64,000 nucleotides of DNA from Capnocytophaga canimorsus. Lineage in GTDB: Bacteria; Bacteroidota; Bacteroidia; Flavobacteriales; Flavobacteriaceae. The stretch lies in NCBI RefSeq assembly GCF_002302565.1, contig NZ_CP022382.1, forward strand, positions 2,155,001 through 2,219,000. Direction: 5' to 3'. The position numbers and the translations under genes were made by a program. Positions 26,740 through 35,132 of this stretch are shown piece after piece (within the stretch, counting starts at the first letter, position 1; each line of letters begins with the position of its first letter). The notes beneath the pieces are model-generated. The model had not been told where the DNA came from and made no database searches. It saw nothing but the letters and a program-made list of their open reading frames with translations.

Positions 26740-27113
26740 AAATGCTCGAAGCTCCAAAACGCGTGTTTCCTTCATTCACCTAAATGCTCGAAGCCCCAAA
26801 ACGCTTGTTTTCTTCGTTCGCCTAAATGCTTGAAGCCTCAAAACGCTTGTTTTCTTCGTTTGCCTAAATGCTCGAAGTCCCAAAACGTGTGTTTTCTTCA
26901 AACGGCTAAATGCCCGAAGCTCCAAAACGTGTGTTTTCTCCAATCGGGAAAACCCCGAAGTCCTAAAACGTGTGCTTTCTTCATTCGGGAAAACCCCGAA
27001 GCCTTAAAACGTTTGTTTTCTTCATTCGGGAAAACCCCGAGCTTTTACAACGCGTGTTTTCTTATTTCGAATAAATGTCCGAAAGGTAAAAACTTTCGTT
27101 TTTAATTCTGAAA
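26740..27113. repeat. Array of nine 41-42 bp hairpin repeats between galM and galK
   Basis: Nine head-to-tail units begin at 26740, 26782, 26824, 26866, 26908, 26949, 26990, 27031 and 27073. A typical unit reads AAATGCTCGAAG, four variable bases, AAAAC, four variable bases, GTTTTCTTC, then a linker. The paired AAAAC/GTTTT and CGAAG/CTTCG arms predict one bulged hairpin per unit. The loops vary while the arms are mostly kept, and the last unit is the most diverged. In units 5-7 the linker becomes TTCGGG followed by AAAACCCCGAA, giving a second hairpin at each junction. The array fills nearly the whole galM-galK spacer. An open frame crosses it on the plus strand only because 42 is a multiple of three; the 41-base units shift it. 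Confidence 0.9.
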
Positions 27114-27115
27114 AT

Positions 27116-28147
27116 TTATGCTATTTCAATGAACTTAAAAATAGTAAAATGTTTGTATTCCTCCTGCGGATTTAACTGCGTGGATTGAAACTGCGGATAA
27201 TTCAACGCATCGGCAAAACCTTGGCATTCAAAACATATTCCTGCATTCTGCCCAGTAGCTTTTCTGTTTTTGGGGTGTAGTTCAGGTACATAGTATCCGC
27301 CATAGATGTGGAGTACGGGGTGATTGGTACGCACGTCCATACGAATACCACTTTCGTTGCAAATGAGCGACCCAACGGTTTCTTCCTCCGAAACCTGACG
27401 TGGAAAGGCATTGTCAATATCGGAGTGTACAAGGGTAGGCTTACGATAATCCCATTGTGTGCCTTCCACCAAGCGTAGTTCACCTGTTGGGGAATAATCA
27501 GGATTTAATGGAGAAACTCTGTCGCCATTAATCTGTAAATGATGATTTAAAATATTGCTGGAATCGGTGTTCAGGTTAAAATAAGCGTGTTGGGTTAGGT
27601 TCAGGATAGTAGGTTTGTTGGTAGTTCCGTAATAATCCACTCGGAGTTCGTTTTCATTAGTAAGTGAATAGGTTACTTCTGCGGTAACTTCGCCTGGGAA
27701 GCCTTCTTCGCCATCGGCAGAAATATATCGGAAAGTTACAGACGGAATTGGTTCATCTTGTACCGAAACGACTTCCCAAACTTTGCTGTCAAAACCTTCA
27801 AAACCGCCGTGTAGTTGTGCTTGGTTGTGGTTTACGCTTAGTTGGATTGTCTGTCCGTTGAGGGTTGTTTTTCCATTTTTGATGCGTCCGGCGTTTCTCC
27901 CAATGATTGCTCCAAAATACGGATATTCTTTGCGATAATCTGCACTTAGGTATTCTTCCAACGTGTCAAATCCGAGAACGGTTTGTATGTGTTTCCCGTC
28001 TTTTGGGAATTTAATGGAAGTGATGATACCGCCAAAGTTGGTTACTGATACTTCCATCGTGTTTTTATTGGTTAAGGTAAAGAGTGTTACCTGTTTATCG
28101 TGGTGTTTTCCAAAAGGTTTTTGTGTAATATTGGGTTTTACTTTCAT
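27116..28147 (-). CDS. galM: Aldose 1-epimerase (mutarotase)
   Basis: Mutarotase interconverts the alpha and beta anomers of galactose and glucose, feeding alpha-galactose to GalK. The 343-residue protein has the family blocks NFGGIITSIKFP, FGAIIGRNAGRI, QLHGGFEGFD (His113), NLTQHAYFNL (His187, the probable acid) and GICFECQGFADALN (Glu307, the probable base). No signal peptide is seen, so it is cytoplasmic. Its stop codon touches the hairpin array and no ordinary terminator follows, so read-through into galK across the array is likely. In many Bacteroidota a sugar transporter gene sits between galM and galK; here the array takes that place. Confidence 0.95.
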   Translation of the reverse strand: MKVKPNITQKPFGKHHDKQVTLFTLTNKNTMEVSVTNFGGIITSIKFPKDGKHIQTVLGFDTLEEYLSADYRKEYPYFGAIIGRNAGRIKNGKTTLNGQTIQLSVNHNQAQLHGGFEGFDSKVWEVVSVQDEPIPSVTFRYISADGEEGFPGEVTAEVTYSLTNENELRVDYYGTTNKPTILNLTQHAYFNLNTDSSNILNHHLQINGDRVSPLNPDYSPTGELRLVEGTQWDYRKPTLVHSDIDNAFPRQVSEEETVGSLICNESGIRMDVRTNHPVLHIYGGYYVPELHPKNRKATGQNAGICFECQGFADALNYPQFQSTQLNPQEEYKHFTIFKFIEIA

Positions 28148-28301
28148 CGTAGTTTAAAATTTTCGGACTAAATTACGAAATAATGTTGAAAGAAGTGTTT
28201 TTTTATTGTTTAAAAATAATGATGAATTGCAGAAGGAGTCTTTACTTGAGTTTATTCCCATTTTGTGGGTAAAGCTAATAGAAATTCGTTGTTGAAATGG
28301 T

Positions 28302-28318
28302 TATTTTTGCTACTTTTG
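28302..28318 (+). promoter_or_regulatory. Two overlapping -7 candidates for cmk-lolD-TIGR02757
   Basis: TATTTTTG (28302-28309) and TACTTTTG (28311-28318) both match TAnnTTTG, 63-79 bases before the cmk start. A TTG about 20 bases upstream fits the second. Confidence 0.5.
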
Positions 28319-28380
28319 TACTTCTGATAAAGAAGTAAAAGAAGGTGAAATATCTTCTTTAATTTAAAAAAAAGGGAAAT

Positions 28381-29130
28381 TTGAGTAACAAGAATAAGGA
28401 ATTGAAAAAGATAATCATTGCCATTGATGGCTTTTCGGGTACGGGTAAAAGCACTATTGCCAAAGGGGTTGCGCAAGAATTAGGATACATTTATGTAGAT
28501 ACAGGGGCGATGTATCGTGCCGTAGCTTATTTGGCTTATCAGCAAGGACTTATAGCTGTAGCCAGAGTTCAAAATTCTGAAGGAAAATTTGAATCTCACG
28601 AAATTATTGATAAAAAATCACTTTTAGAAGTTATTAAAAACAGTGATTTAAGCTTTATGACCGACCCTATTTCTGGAGCTTCTCAAATGCATCTGAATGG
28701 AAAGAATATTGAAAAAGAGATTCGAAGCATTACAATTGCTAATCACGTCAGCAAGGTAGCCAAAATTCCTGAGGTGCGTTCCTATCTGGTGGAATTACAA
28801 CGGAAAATGGCTGAAAAAAAAGGAGTGGTGATGGACGGAAGGGATATTGGAACGGTAGTTTTCCCCGATGCTGAGCTGAAAATATTTATGACTGCTTCCG
28901 AAAGCATTCGAGCTCAACGCCGATATGATGAACTTCTTGCCAAAGGAGAGCAAGTACAACTTCATCAGGTACTTAAGAATATACAAGAACGCGATGAAAT
29001 GGATACAAATCGCACCGAATCTCCTCTGCGTAAAGCCCAAGATGCTATTGAGTTGGATAATTCACAAACCACCATAGCCCAAATGGTGAAAACCATTGTT
29101 GATTTGGCACGAAAACAAATACAATTATGA
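28381..29130 (+). CDS. cmk: Cytidylate kinase
   Basis: Cmk phosphorylates CMP and dCMP with ATP, an essential step in nucleotide recycling. The 249-residue protein has P-loop GFSGTGKST (17-25), the substrate-binding block [13 protein letters not shown] and [24 protein letters not shown]. The initiator appears to be TTG at 28381: no ATG precedes the P-loop in frame, and the next upstream codons do not offer one. A GGGAAA stretch sits just before it. The lolD start overlaps the cmk stop by four bases (ATGA), so the two are translationally coupled. Confidence 0.95.
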   Translation: MSNKNKELKKIIIAIDGFSGTGKSTIAKGVAQELGYIYVDTGAMYRAVAYLAYQQGLIAVARVQNSEGKFESHEIIDKKSLLEVIKNSDLSFMTDPISGASQMHLNGKNIEKEIRSITIANHVSKVAKIPEVRSYLVELQRKMAEKKGVVMDGRDIGTVVFPDAELKIFMTASESIRAQRRYDELLAKGEQVQLHQVLKNIQERDEMDTNRTESPLRKAQDAIELDNSQTTIAQMVKTIVDLARKQIQL

Positions 29131-29786
29131 TAAAAGCGAAAAATATACACAAAACCTACGGAGGATTAGAAGTTCTCAAAGGGGTAGATATTGAAGTAAA
29201 AAAAGGTGAGGTTATTTCCATCGTAGGTGCTTCTGGAGCAGGAAAAACTACACTTTTGCAAATTCTCGGTACTCTTGAGGCGATGAATCCATTACCCGAT
29301 GCTACTCTTTTTATAAACGATGTAGATATTAAATCGTTATCTTCTAATAAATTGGCAAAATTCCGTAATGAACATATTGGATTTATTTTTCAATTTCATC
29401 AATTATTGCCTGAATTTACAGCTTTGGAAAATATTTGCATTCCTGCATATATCAAAGGAATTTCTAAAAAAGAAGCCGAAAATCGCGCTATGGAATTGTT
29501 ATCCTTTTTGAATCTTACTCAACGTGCAGGGCATAAACCTGAAGCACTCTCAGGTGGAGAGCAACAGCGTGTGGCTGTGGCACGTGCTTTGATGAATCGT
29601 CCAGCGGTGGTTTTTGCCGATGAACCCAGTGGTAATTTGGATTCGGAAAGTGCTGAAAACCTGCATCAGCTTTTTTTCGAATTGCGAAAAACCTTTGGGC
29701 AAACTTTCGTAATTGTAACTCATAATGAAGATTTAGCCAATATGGCAGACAGAAAGCTCACAATGTCTGACGGTAAGTTTCTGTAA
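29127..29786 (+). CDS. lolD: LolD-type ABC transporter ATPase
   Basis: The 219-residue ATPase has Walker [10 protein letters not shown] (34-42), the LolD/MacB-like [16 protein letters not shown], signature [16 protein letters not shown] and Walker [13 protein letters not shown]. LolD powers the LolCDE complex that releases lipoproteins from the inner membrane for transfer to the outer membrane. The membrane subunit is not in the window, which is normal in Bacteroidota. The gene overlaps cmk by four bases. A MacB- or FtsE-like role is the main alternative. Confidence 0.85.
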   Translation: MIKAKNIHKTYGGLEVLKGVDIEVKKGEVISIVGASGAGKTTLLQILGTLEAMNPLPDATLFINDVDIKSLSSNKLAKFRNEHIGFIFQFHQLLPEFTALENICIPAYIKGISKKEAENRAMELLSFLNLTQRAGHKPEALSGGEQQRVAVARALMNRPAVVFADEPSGNLDSESAENLHQLFFELRKTFGQTFVIVTHNEDLANMADRKLTMSDGKFL

Positions 29787-29800
29787 AATAAACTATTAAA

Positions 29801-30574
29801 ATGATGGAGCTTGCCGAAATAAAATCTTTTCTTGATGAAAAGGTAAGACAATATAACCGCCCTGAATTTGTGGAAAAAGACCCTATGCAAATTCCGAAGA
29901 TGTTTTCTGTTAAAGAAGATATCGAGATCGCAGCATTTTTATCGGCAGCCATAGCTTGGGGGCAACGCAAAACAATCATAAGTAACGGACTGAAAATAAT
30001 GCAATTGATGGATAATTCGCCTTATGAATTTGTTTTACAACATACCTCTTCTGATTTGAAGCATTTTGAGGGATTTGTACACCGCACTTTTAACGCTACG
30101 GATTTAGAGCAGTTCATAATTAGTCTGAAAAACATTTACTTGCATCACGGAGGACTTGAAAATGCTTTCGCCCAAAGTATTGAAAATGATGACCTACAAT
30201 TGGGTATTTCCAACTTTAAGAGTTTATTTTTTACTGATGTTAAGTATCCAAGAAGCCTCAAACATCTTTCCGACCCTCGTAAAGGTTCTTCAGCCAAGCG
30301 TATCAATATGTTTTTACGTTGGATGGTTCGCAATGATAAGGCTGGGGTTGATTTTGGAATTTGGAAGAAAATAAGACCTGCACAACTTTCTTGTCCGCTT
30401 GATGTGCACACCGGAAATGTGGGACGTGCATTGGGTTTAATTACACGAAAACAAAACGATGCCAAAGCATTAACTGAATTAGATAGTTACCTAAGACAAT
30501 TCGACCCTGAAGACCCAGCCAAGTATGATTTTGCTCTTTTCGGATTGGGTATTTTTGAAGGTTTTGGTAGATAA
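29801..30574 (+). CDS. TIGR02757 family protein
   Basis: The 257-residue soluble protein contains AAFLSAAIAWGQRKTII, HRTFNATDLEQFI, KRINMFLRWMVRND, CPLDVHTGNVGRALGLITRKQND and ends FALFGLGIFEGFGR. These blocks match TIGR02757, a family conserved in Bacteroidota and Spirochaetes. The local motif L-D-V-H-x-G and the helical pattern recall helix-hairpin-helix DNA glycosylases, though that link is only a guess. It is the third gene of the cmk-lolD operon, 14 bases after lolD. No function is established. Confidence 0.8.
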   Translation: MMELAEIKSFLDEKVRQYNRPEFVEKDPMQIPKMFSVKEDIEIAAFLSAAIAWGQRKTIISNGLKIMQLMDNSPYEFVLQHTSSDLKHFEGFVHRTFNATDLEQFIISLKNIYLHHGGLENAFAQSIENDDLQLGISNFKSLFFTDVKYPRSLKHLSDPRKGSSAKRINMFLRWMVRNDKAGVDFGIWKKIRPAQLSCPLDVHTGNVGRALGLITRKQNDAKALTELDSYLRQFDPEDPAKYDFALFGLGIFEGFGR

Positions 30575-30585
30575 TTCCACCCTAA

Positions 30586-30630
30586 TTTTTGTTTGAAATC
30601 AGAATTCTGATAATCAGCGTCAAACAAAAA
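30586..30630. terminator. Terminator between the convergent TIGR02757 and hemW genes
   Basis: The arms TTTTTGTTTGA (30586-30596) and TCAAACAAAAA (30620-30630) enclose a perfect palindrome ATCAGAATTCTGAT (30598-30611). The right arm includes the hemW stop codon. Read on either strand the outer arm ends in a T-run. Confidence 0.65.
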
Positions 30631-31759
30631 ATAGGTCGGAGGCTATCCCATCGGATAAAAACTTTCCGTTGCGTGTCGTTTTTAGGCAGTTATCAGAAAT
30701 CTCTAACAATTGTTGCTGGATAAACTTATTGGCTTGTTTTTGTAAATAATCTGACATTTTTTCACCAAAACGTTGTTCCACAGCCTTTAATGAAATTCCT
30801 TTTTGAGTTCGTATTCCAGTCATAATAAGTTCGTTATACTGGTCATTTAAGCTTAGAACTTCACGTTGTGAAGGCAAAATTCCTGCGTTAATTTGTTGAA
30901 TGTATTTGATGTTGTTTGAAATGTTCCAACTTCGTTCAACGCCATTGAAGCTATGTGCTGAAGGTCCTATTCCCATATACTTTTTACCTTCCCAATATGC
31001 AGTATTATTTTTACTGAAATACCCCGTTTTTCCGAAATTGGAAAGCTCATAATGTATGAAATTTTCTTTTTCTAAAAAATCAACCATAGTCATAAATTGA
31101 GCGTGTGATTTATTTTCGTCAACATCAGGGTATTTTCCGCGAACAATGAATTGATGAAGAGCGGTTTTGGGCTCTACCGTCAGTGCATAAGCTGAAACGT
31201 GAGGGATTTTATATTGTATTACTTTATTTAGGTTTTCCAACCAACGCTCTTGCGACATATTGGGAAGTCCATAAATAAGGTCAATGCTAATGTTATCAAA
31301 AAAATCAGAAGTTTCCTCTAACAATTCTATTGTTTGTTTGGCGTTATGAGCCCGATTCATCCATTTTAAATCTTCTTCAAAGAAAGACTGCACACCGATG
31401 CTTAATCTGTTGATTTTTAGTCTTTTTAATTCAGATAGAAATTTTCTGCCACTGCATTTTTTTTCAAAGAAATCATCAGGATTTGCCTCTAAGGTAATTT
31501 CGGCATCAGAGGCAATCGTATAATATTTATTGATGGTTTCAAAAATCTGTTTGAGTTCATCAATCGATAAAATGCTTGGAGTACCACCGCCCAAGTAAAT
31601 AGCTTTTAGAGGATTGTTAGCTTCTTCCTGCCTTATAAACAGTTCTTTACAAATGCTATCTACCATTTCCGATTTTCGTTTTAAAGTGGTAGAAAAGTGA
31701 AAATCACAATAATGACACGCTTGTTTGCAAAAAGGAATATGAATGTAAAGGCTGTGCAA
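30620..31759 (-). CDS. hemW: Radical SAM heme chaperone HemW
   Basis: The 379-residue protein has the radical SAM cluster motif C-x3-C-x2-C (Cys11, Cys15, Cys18) in IPFCKQACHYCDF, followed by YLGGGTPSIL, LEANPDDF and RLSIGVQSF. The C-terminal domain contains YELSNFGKTGYFSKNNTAYW and YMGIGPSAHSF, typical of HemW rather than the oxygen-independent coproporphyrinogen oxidase HemN, which has an extra N-terminal cysteine. HemW binds heme and delivers it to target proteins. It is the last gene of a lipoprotein-ruvC-hemW operon, 15 bases after ruvC. Confidence 0.9.
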   Translation of the reverse strand: MHSLYIHIPFCKQACHYCDFHFSTTLKRKSEMVDSICKELFIRQEEANNPLKAIYLGGGTPSILSIDELKQIFETINKYYTIASDAEITLEANPDDFFEKKCSGRKFLSELKRLKINRLSIGVQSFFEEDLKWMNRAHNAKQTIELLEETSDFFDNISIDLIYGLPNMSQERWLENLNKVIQYKIPHVSAYALTVEPKTALHQFIVRGKYPDVDENKSHAQFMTMVDFLEKENFIHYELSNFGKTGYFSKNNTAYWEGKKYMGIGPSAHSFNGVERSWNISNNIKYIQQINAGILPSQREVLSLNDQYNELIMTGIRTQKGISLKAVEQRFGEKMSDYLQKQANKFIQQQLLEISDNCLKTTRNGKFLSDGIASDLFFV

Positions 31760-31774
31760 AATACTTACTTTTTA

Positions 31775-32320
31775 TTACCCTATACGGTCTTGATTCTGAT
31801 TCACGAATGATTCCCAACTACTGTACGATTTACCCGCTACAATTTTACCCGAATTGAAATGATGGCAAACTGCTACAGCCAAGCCATCGGTAGCATCTAA
31901 AAATTGGGGCATTTGCTCTATGTTTAGCATTTGTTGTAACATTTTAGCCACTTGTTCTTTGGAAGCATTACCATTGCCTGTGATAGCCATTTTCACCTTT
32001 TTAGGTTCATATTCGGTGATGGGGATTTGTCGTGAGAGCCCTGCAGCCATAGCTACACCTTGAGCGCGCCCTAATTTTAACATTGATTGCACATTTTTCC
32101 CGAAAAAAGGTGCTTCAATAGCCAACTCATCAGGGTGGTAAGAATCAATTAGCTCAAGGGTTCTTTCAAAAATAATACGCAGTTTCAAATAATGATTGTC
32201 GTATTTTTTGAGCTGCAATTCATTGAGTTGTAACAAACTGATTTGTTGCTTAACCACTTTTATCAGTCCAAAGCCCATAATGGTAGTTCCTGGGTCGATA
32301 CCTAAAATGATTTTTTCCAA
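31775..32320 (-). CDS. ruvC: Holliday junction resolvase RuvC
   Basis: RuvC cuts Holliday junctions symmetrically with RuvAB during recombination repair. The 181-residue protein shows the four acidic metal-binding residues of the family: Asp9 in GIDPGTT, Glu69 in AIEAPFF, and Asp142 and Asp145 in [14 protein letters not shown]. It sits between a small lipoprotein gene (5 bases upstream) and hemW, so all three are likely co-transcribed. ruvA and ruvB are not in the window, as is common in Flavobacteria. Confidence 0.95.
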   Translation of the reverse strand: MEKIILGIDPGTTIMGFGLIKVVKQQISLLQLNELQLKKYDNHYLKLRIIFERTLELIDSYHPDELAIEAPFFGKNVQSMLKLGRAQGVAMAAGLSRQIPITEYEPKKVKMAITGNGNASKEQVAKMLQQMLNIEQMPQFLDATDGLAVAVCHHFNSGKIVAGKSYSSWESFVNQNQDRIG

Positions 32321-32325
32321 AATAG

Positions 32326-32829
32326 TTATTTTACATCAATCACAATGGGTAATGTAAATTGGGTGCTAACTTCAACACCTTGTTTTACAGCAGGTTTTAT
32401 ATTTGGAAATGCTTCAAAATGTTTTTTCAAAGAAGTTTCCAAATTCGGAAGTAAATTTTTGGTTTGGTCTTTGGCTTCAATATAGTCCAAAATGGTATTT
32501 CCTTGATTGCTGATTTTTACAAAAACCTTTAGGGTATCGTTAATAGGTTCGGCTACCTCAAATTTTTCGTTTTGAAAGATGTCTTGAAATATTTTAGCGA
32601 ATGTATTTTCAAAGCATTTTTTTTGTTCTTCTTGGGTAAGGGTATCGCTACACTGAGGAAATAGTGGATAGCTATCAACCTCATTCATATCAATTTCAGC
32701 CAATTGTGTTTGTACAATGGAGTCCAATTTTGCTTTGGCTTCTTCGGCTTGTTTGGCTTTATTATCGGCATTGAAGTTGCACGAAGCCATCAAAAAAGGG
32801 ATTAGAACTGAACAAAAAGAGTATTTCAT
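32326..32829 (-). CDS. Lipoprotein with a TonB-C-like domain
   Basis: The 167-residue protein has a lipoprotein signal peptide with lipidated Cys17 (M-A-S-C). After a charged linker, [32 protein letters not shown] and the closing block with [29 protein letters not shown] resemble the C-terminal domain of Bacteroidota TonB-like proteins, which here lacks the N-terminal membrane anchor and Pro-rich linker of true TonB. It is the first gene of the operon with ruvC and hemW. The role is unknown; a periplasmic binding or coupling part is possible. Confidence 0.65.
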   Translation of the reverse strand: MKYSFCSVLIPFLMASCNFNADNKAKQAEEAKAKLDSIVQTQLAEIDMNEVDSYPLFPQCSDTLTQEEQKKCFENTFAKIFQDIFQNEKFEVAEPINDTLKVFVKISNQGNTILDYIEAKDQTKNLLPNLETSLKKHFEAFPNIKPAVKQGVEVSTQFTLPIVIDVK

Positions 32830-32865
32830 ATTCCAAAATATTTAAGACTATATACTTGTAATGGT

Positions 32866-32873
32866 CAAAATTA
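32866..32873 (-). promoter_or_regulatory. -7 element for the lipoprotein-ruvC-hemW operon
   Basis: Read on the minus strand this is TAATTTTG (TAnnTTTG), about 37 bases before the start codon. Confidence 0.4.
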
Positions 32874-32930
32874 TAATAAAAAAACGACACAAAAAAATTT
32901 TTTCGGTACAATTGGTTATGATAAAATTTA

Positions 32931-32938
32931 TATCTTTG
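32931..32938 (+). promoter_or_regulatory. -7 element for pyrH-frr
   Basis: TATCTTTG with a TTG at 32912-32914 gives a leader of about 40 bases before the ATG at 32982. Confidence 0.6.
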
Positions 32939-32981
32939 CTTGTTGAAGGTTTCGTTTGAAAGTAATAAAAATAAAATATAA

Positions 32982-33689
32982 ATGAAATATAAAAGAATTC
33001 TGTTGAAACTCAGTGGAGAAGCCCTAATGGGAAGTCGTCAGCACGGGATAGACCCTGCTCGGCTCAAAGAATATGCCATTGAAATCAAGGAAGTTGTAAA
33101 ACAAGGCGTAGAGGTAGCTATTGTTATCGGCGGAGGAAATATTTTTCGCGGGGTAGCAGGTGCTAGTAACGGAATGGACAGAGTACAAGGAGATTATATG
33201 GGGATGCTCGCAACAGTGATTAACTCGCTGGCTTTGCAGAGTGCTTTGGAAGAAGAAGGTGTTTTTACCCGATTACAAACCGCTATCACTATGGAAGCCA
33301 TTGCAGAACCCTTCATTCGCCGACGTGCTGTACGGCATCTAGAAAAAGGGCGTGTAGTCATTTTCGGCGCAGGTACTGGAAATCCGTATTTTACTACTGA
33401 TTCAGCTGCGGTGTTAAGGGCTATCGAAATCAATGCAGATGTTATTTTGAAAGGAACTCGTGTGGATGGAATTTATACCGCTGACCCTGAAAAAGATAAA
33501 AATGCTACCAAGTTTGAACGTATCACCTTTGATGAAGTAATGGATAAAGGATTAAAAGTGATGGATATGACAGCTTTTACTTTAAGTCAGGAGAATAAAC
33601 TGCCTATAATTGTTTTTGATATGAACAAAAAAGGAAATCTATCAAAAGTAGTGACAGGCGAAAACGTGGGAACCATAGTTGATTTATAA
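32982..33689 (+). CDS. pyrH: UMP kinase
   Basis: PyrH phosphorylates UMP to UDP and is a hexameric amino acid kinase family enzyme, unlike eukaryotic UMP/CMP kinases. The 235-residue protein shows [65 protein letters not shown] and the C-terminal [14 protein letters not shown]. It is followed after 24 bases by frr, the classic pyrH-frr pair, ending at a very strong terminator. Confidence 0.97.
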   Translation: MKYKRILLKLSGEALMGSRQHGIDPARLKEYAIEIKEVVKQGVEVAIVIGGGNIFRGVAGASNGMDRVQGDYMGMLATVINSLALQSALEEEGVFTRLQTAITMEAIAEPFIRRRAVRHLEKGRVVIFGAGTGNPYFTTDSAAVLRAIEINADVILKGTRVDGIYTADPEKDKNATKFERITFDEVMDKGLKVMDMTAFTLSQENKLPIIVFDMNKKGNLSKVVTGENVGTIVDL

Positions 33690-33713
33690 AAAAATATAAA
33701 AACGCAATAAAAT

Positions 33714-34268
33714 ATGAATGAAGAAATAGATATTATTTTAGATAGCACTGATGAGGCAATGCAAGCCGCTTTGGCTCACTTAGACAAGTCATTGTCAAAT
33801 ATTCGTGCCGGAAAGGCAAGTCCGCAAATGTTAGGAAGTGTTTTTGTGGATTATTATGGTTCACAAACTCCTTTGAATCAGGTGGCAAATGTAAGTGCTC
33901 CTGACTCAAGAACCATCACCATTCAGCCTTGGGAAAGGAGTATGATTCAGCCTATTGAAAAAGCCATTATGGTGGCAAATTTGGGGTTTAATCCTATGAA
34001 TAATGGTGATGTGGTGATAATTAGCGTTCCACCACTAACCGAAGAACGCCGAAAGGAATTAGTAAAACAAGCCAAAGGAGAGTGCGAAGATGCTAAAATA
34101 AGTATTCGCAACGCGCGTCAAGATGCTAATAAAGAGATAAAAAAAACCGAAACTTCAGAGGATATAAAAAAAGGAGCAGAAGAGAGTGTTCAGCAGCTCA
34201 CCGATAAGTACATTAAGAAGGTAGATGAAATTTTTGTACTCAAAGAAGCTGAAATTTTAAAGGTTTAA
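33714..34268 (+). CDS. frr: Ribosome recycling factor
   Basis: The 184-residue protein matches RRF: LSNIRAGKASPQML, VDYYGSQTPLNQVANVSAPDSRTITIQPWE, NPMNNGDVVIISVPPLTEERRKELVKQAK and the helical C-terminus. With EF-G it splits post-termination ribosomes. It is the second gene of the pyrH-frr operon. Confidence 0.97.
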   Translation: MNEEIDIILDSTDEAMQAALAHLDKSLSNIRAGKASPQMLGSVFVDYYGSQTPLNQVANVSAPDSRTITIQPWERSMIQPIEKAIMVANLGFNPMNNGDVVIISVPPLTEERRKELVKQAKGECEDAKISIRNARQDANKEIKKTETSEDIKKGAEESVQQLTDKYIKKVDEIFVLKEAEILKV

Positions 34269-34301
34269 TTGCTTTATCAATAAAAGATAATATTTAATTA
34301 C

Positions 34302-34338
34302 GAAGGATAATATTTATAAATATTATCCTTCATTTTTT
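34302..34338 (+). terminator. Terminator of pyrH-frr
   Basis: A perfect 13-base inverted repeat (GAAGGATAATATT / AATATTATCCTTC, loop TATA, 34302-34331) is followed by ATTTTTT. Confidence 0.9.
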
Positions 34339-34431
34339 ATAGAATAAAGTTTTTTTGAAAAAAAATAAGTGTTTTTTTATTTTTTAACTAAAAAATAACA
34401 TTTATGCTTATTGATTAGAATATTTTTTTCT

Positions 34432-34439
34432 TATCTTTG
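34432..34439 (+). promoter_or_regulatory. -7 element for the GlsB-type gene
   Basis: TATCTTTG with TTG 18 bases upstream (34411-34413), 36 bases before the ATG. Confidence 0.6.
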
Positions 34440-34475
34440 CCTAGAATTAAAAAAGAATAATTAAATTTTGTTTTT

Positions 34476-34736
34476 ATGGGAACAGGTATCATTGGAACAC
34501 TTATCATTGGAGCCATTGCAGGTTGGCTCGGAGGAACTATCTATAAAGGTAGTGGACTTGGACTAATCGGGAATATCATTGTTGGTATTTTGGGTAGTTT
34601 TGTTGGATATTGGCTTTTAGGAACCGTATTGAATATCTCTTTAGGAGGAGGTTGGATTGGAGCTATTTTCACAGGAGCTGCTGGGGCTATTGTTATTTTA
34701 TTTTTACTTAACTTGATATTTAAGGGGAAAAAGTAG
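34476..34736 (+). CDS. GlsB/YeaQ/YmgE family membrane protein
   Basis: The 86-residue, glycine-rich membrane protein (GTLIIGAIAGWLGGTIYKGSG, LIGNIIVGILGSFVGYWLLG, GGGWIGAIFTGAAGAIVILFLL) has three hydrophobic segments and matches the transglycosylase-associated / GlsB-YeaQ family, often linked to stress responses. Despite an old name it has no enzymatic domain. It is monocistronic, with its own promoter and terminator. Confidence 0.9.
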   Translation: MGTGIIGTLIIGAIAGWLGGTIYKGSGLGLIGNIIVGILGSFVGYWLLGTVLNISLGGGWIGAIFTGAAGAIVILFLLNLIFKGKK

Positions 34737-34785
34737 CCTGACGATTATTTTTCATTTTGAAAAGTAATTAAAAGACAAAAAATAG

Positions 34786-34830
34786 AAAGCAACAAAACTA
34801 TAACGTTTTGTTGCTTTTGTTTTTTATTTT
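34786..34830 (+). terminator. Terminator of the GlsB-type gene
   Basis: The arms AAAGCAACAAAAC (34786-34798) and GTTTTGTTGCTTT (34805-34817) are perfect 13-mers followed by two T-runs. Confidence 0.9.
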
Positions 34831-34857
34831 TTTGCCTATTCAGATAATAAGGATTGA

Positions 34858-35130
34858 CATAGTTGTTGGGTAGAAGGAGCAGATGCAAAACTCTTAAAAA
34901 AGAATGATTATTTACATTTTAATGCCACCGCCTTAGGGAAAGTAAATACAAAACTTTTACAAATTCGTTGGGAGAATAACGAATTTGGAATAAAATATTT
35001 ACCTAAAAATGTTAATTTAGATTTTAAGGTAGATGTTTCAGGAAGTTTTTTAGGCTTTAAATTAGAAACCGCTCCCTTTTACCAAAGAATACTTTTAATG
35101 AAAAAACAACAACAAAATGGAAAACAATAA
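34858..35130 (+). pseudogene. 5'-truncated gene of unknown function
   Basis: An open stretch of 90 codons ends with a normal stop two bases before the next gene but has no usable start. Upstream it meets an in-frame TGA and then the terminator of the GlsB-type gene. The translated text (for example ADAKLLKKNDYLHFN, then FLGFKLETAPFYQRILLMK) looks like the end of a real protein, so the gene has probably lost its 5' part by deletion. It may have formed a pair with the following membrane protein gene. I recognise no family. Confidence 0.6.
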
Positions 35131-35132
35131 AA

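Noticed and set aside
26722..27105. Open frame of 127 codons with a repetitive Cys-rich product across the repeat array
   Set aside because: It stays open only because most units are 42 bases long; the 41-base units shift the frame and the conserved features are paired nucleotide arms, not a protein pattern.
26740..27113. Possible CRISPR array
   Set aside because: The repeats are contiguous and diverged, with no unique spacers and no cas genes.
30598..30611. Palindrome ATCAGAATTCTGAT as an operator
   Set aside because: It lies between two convergent gene ends inside a larger hairpin, so a terminator explains it better.
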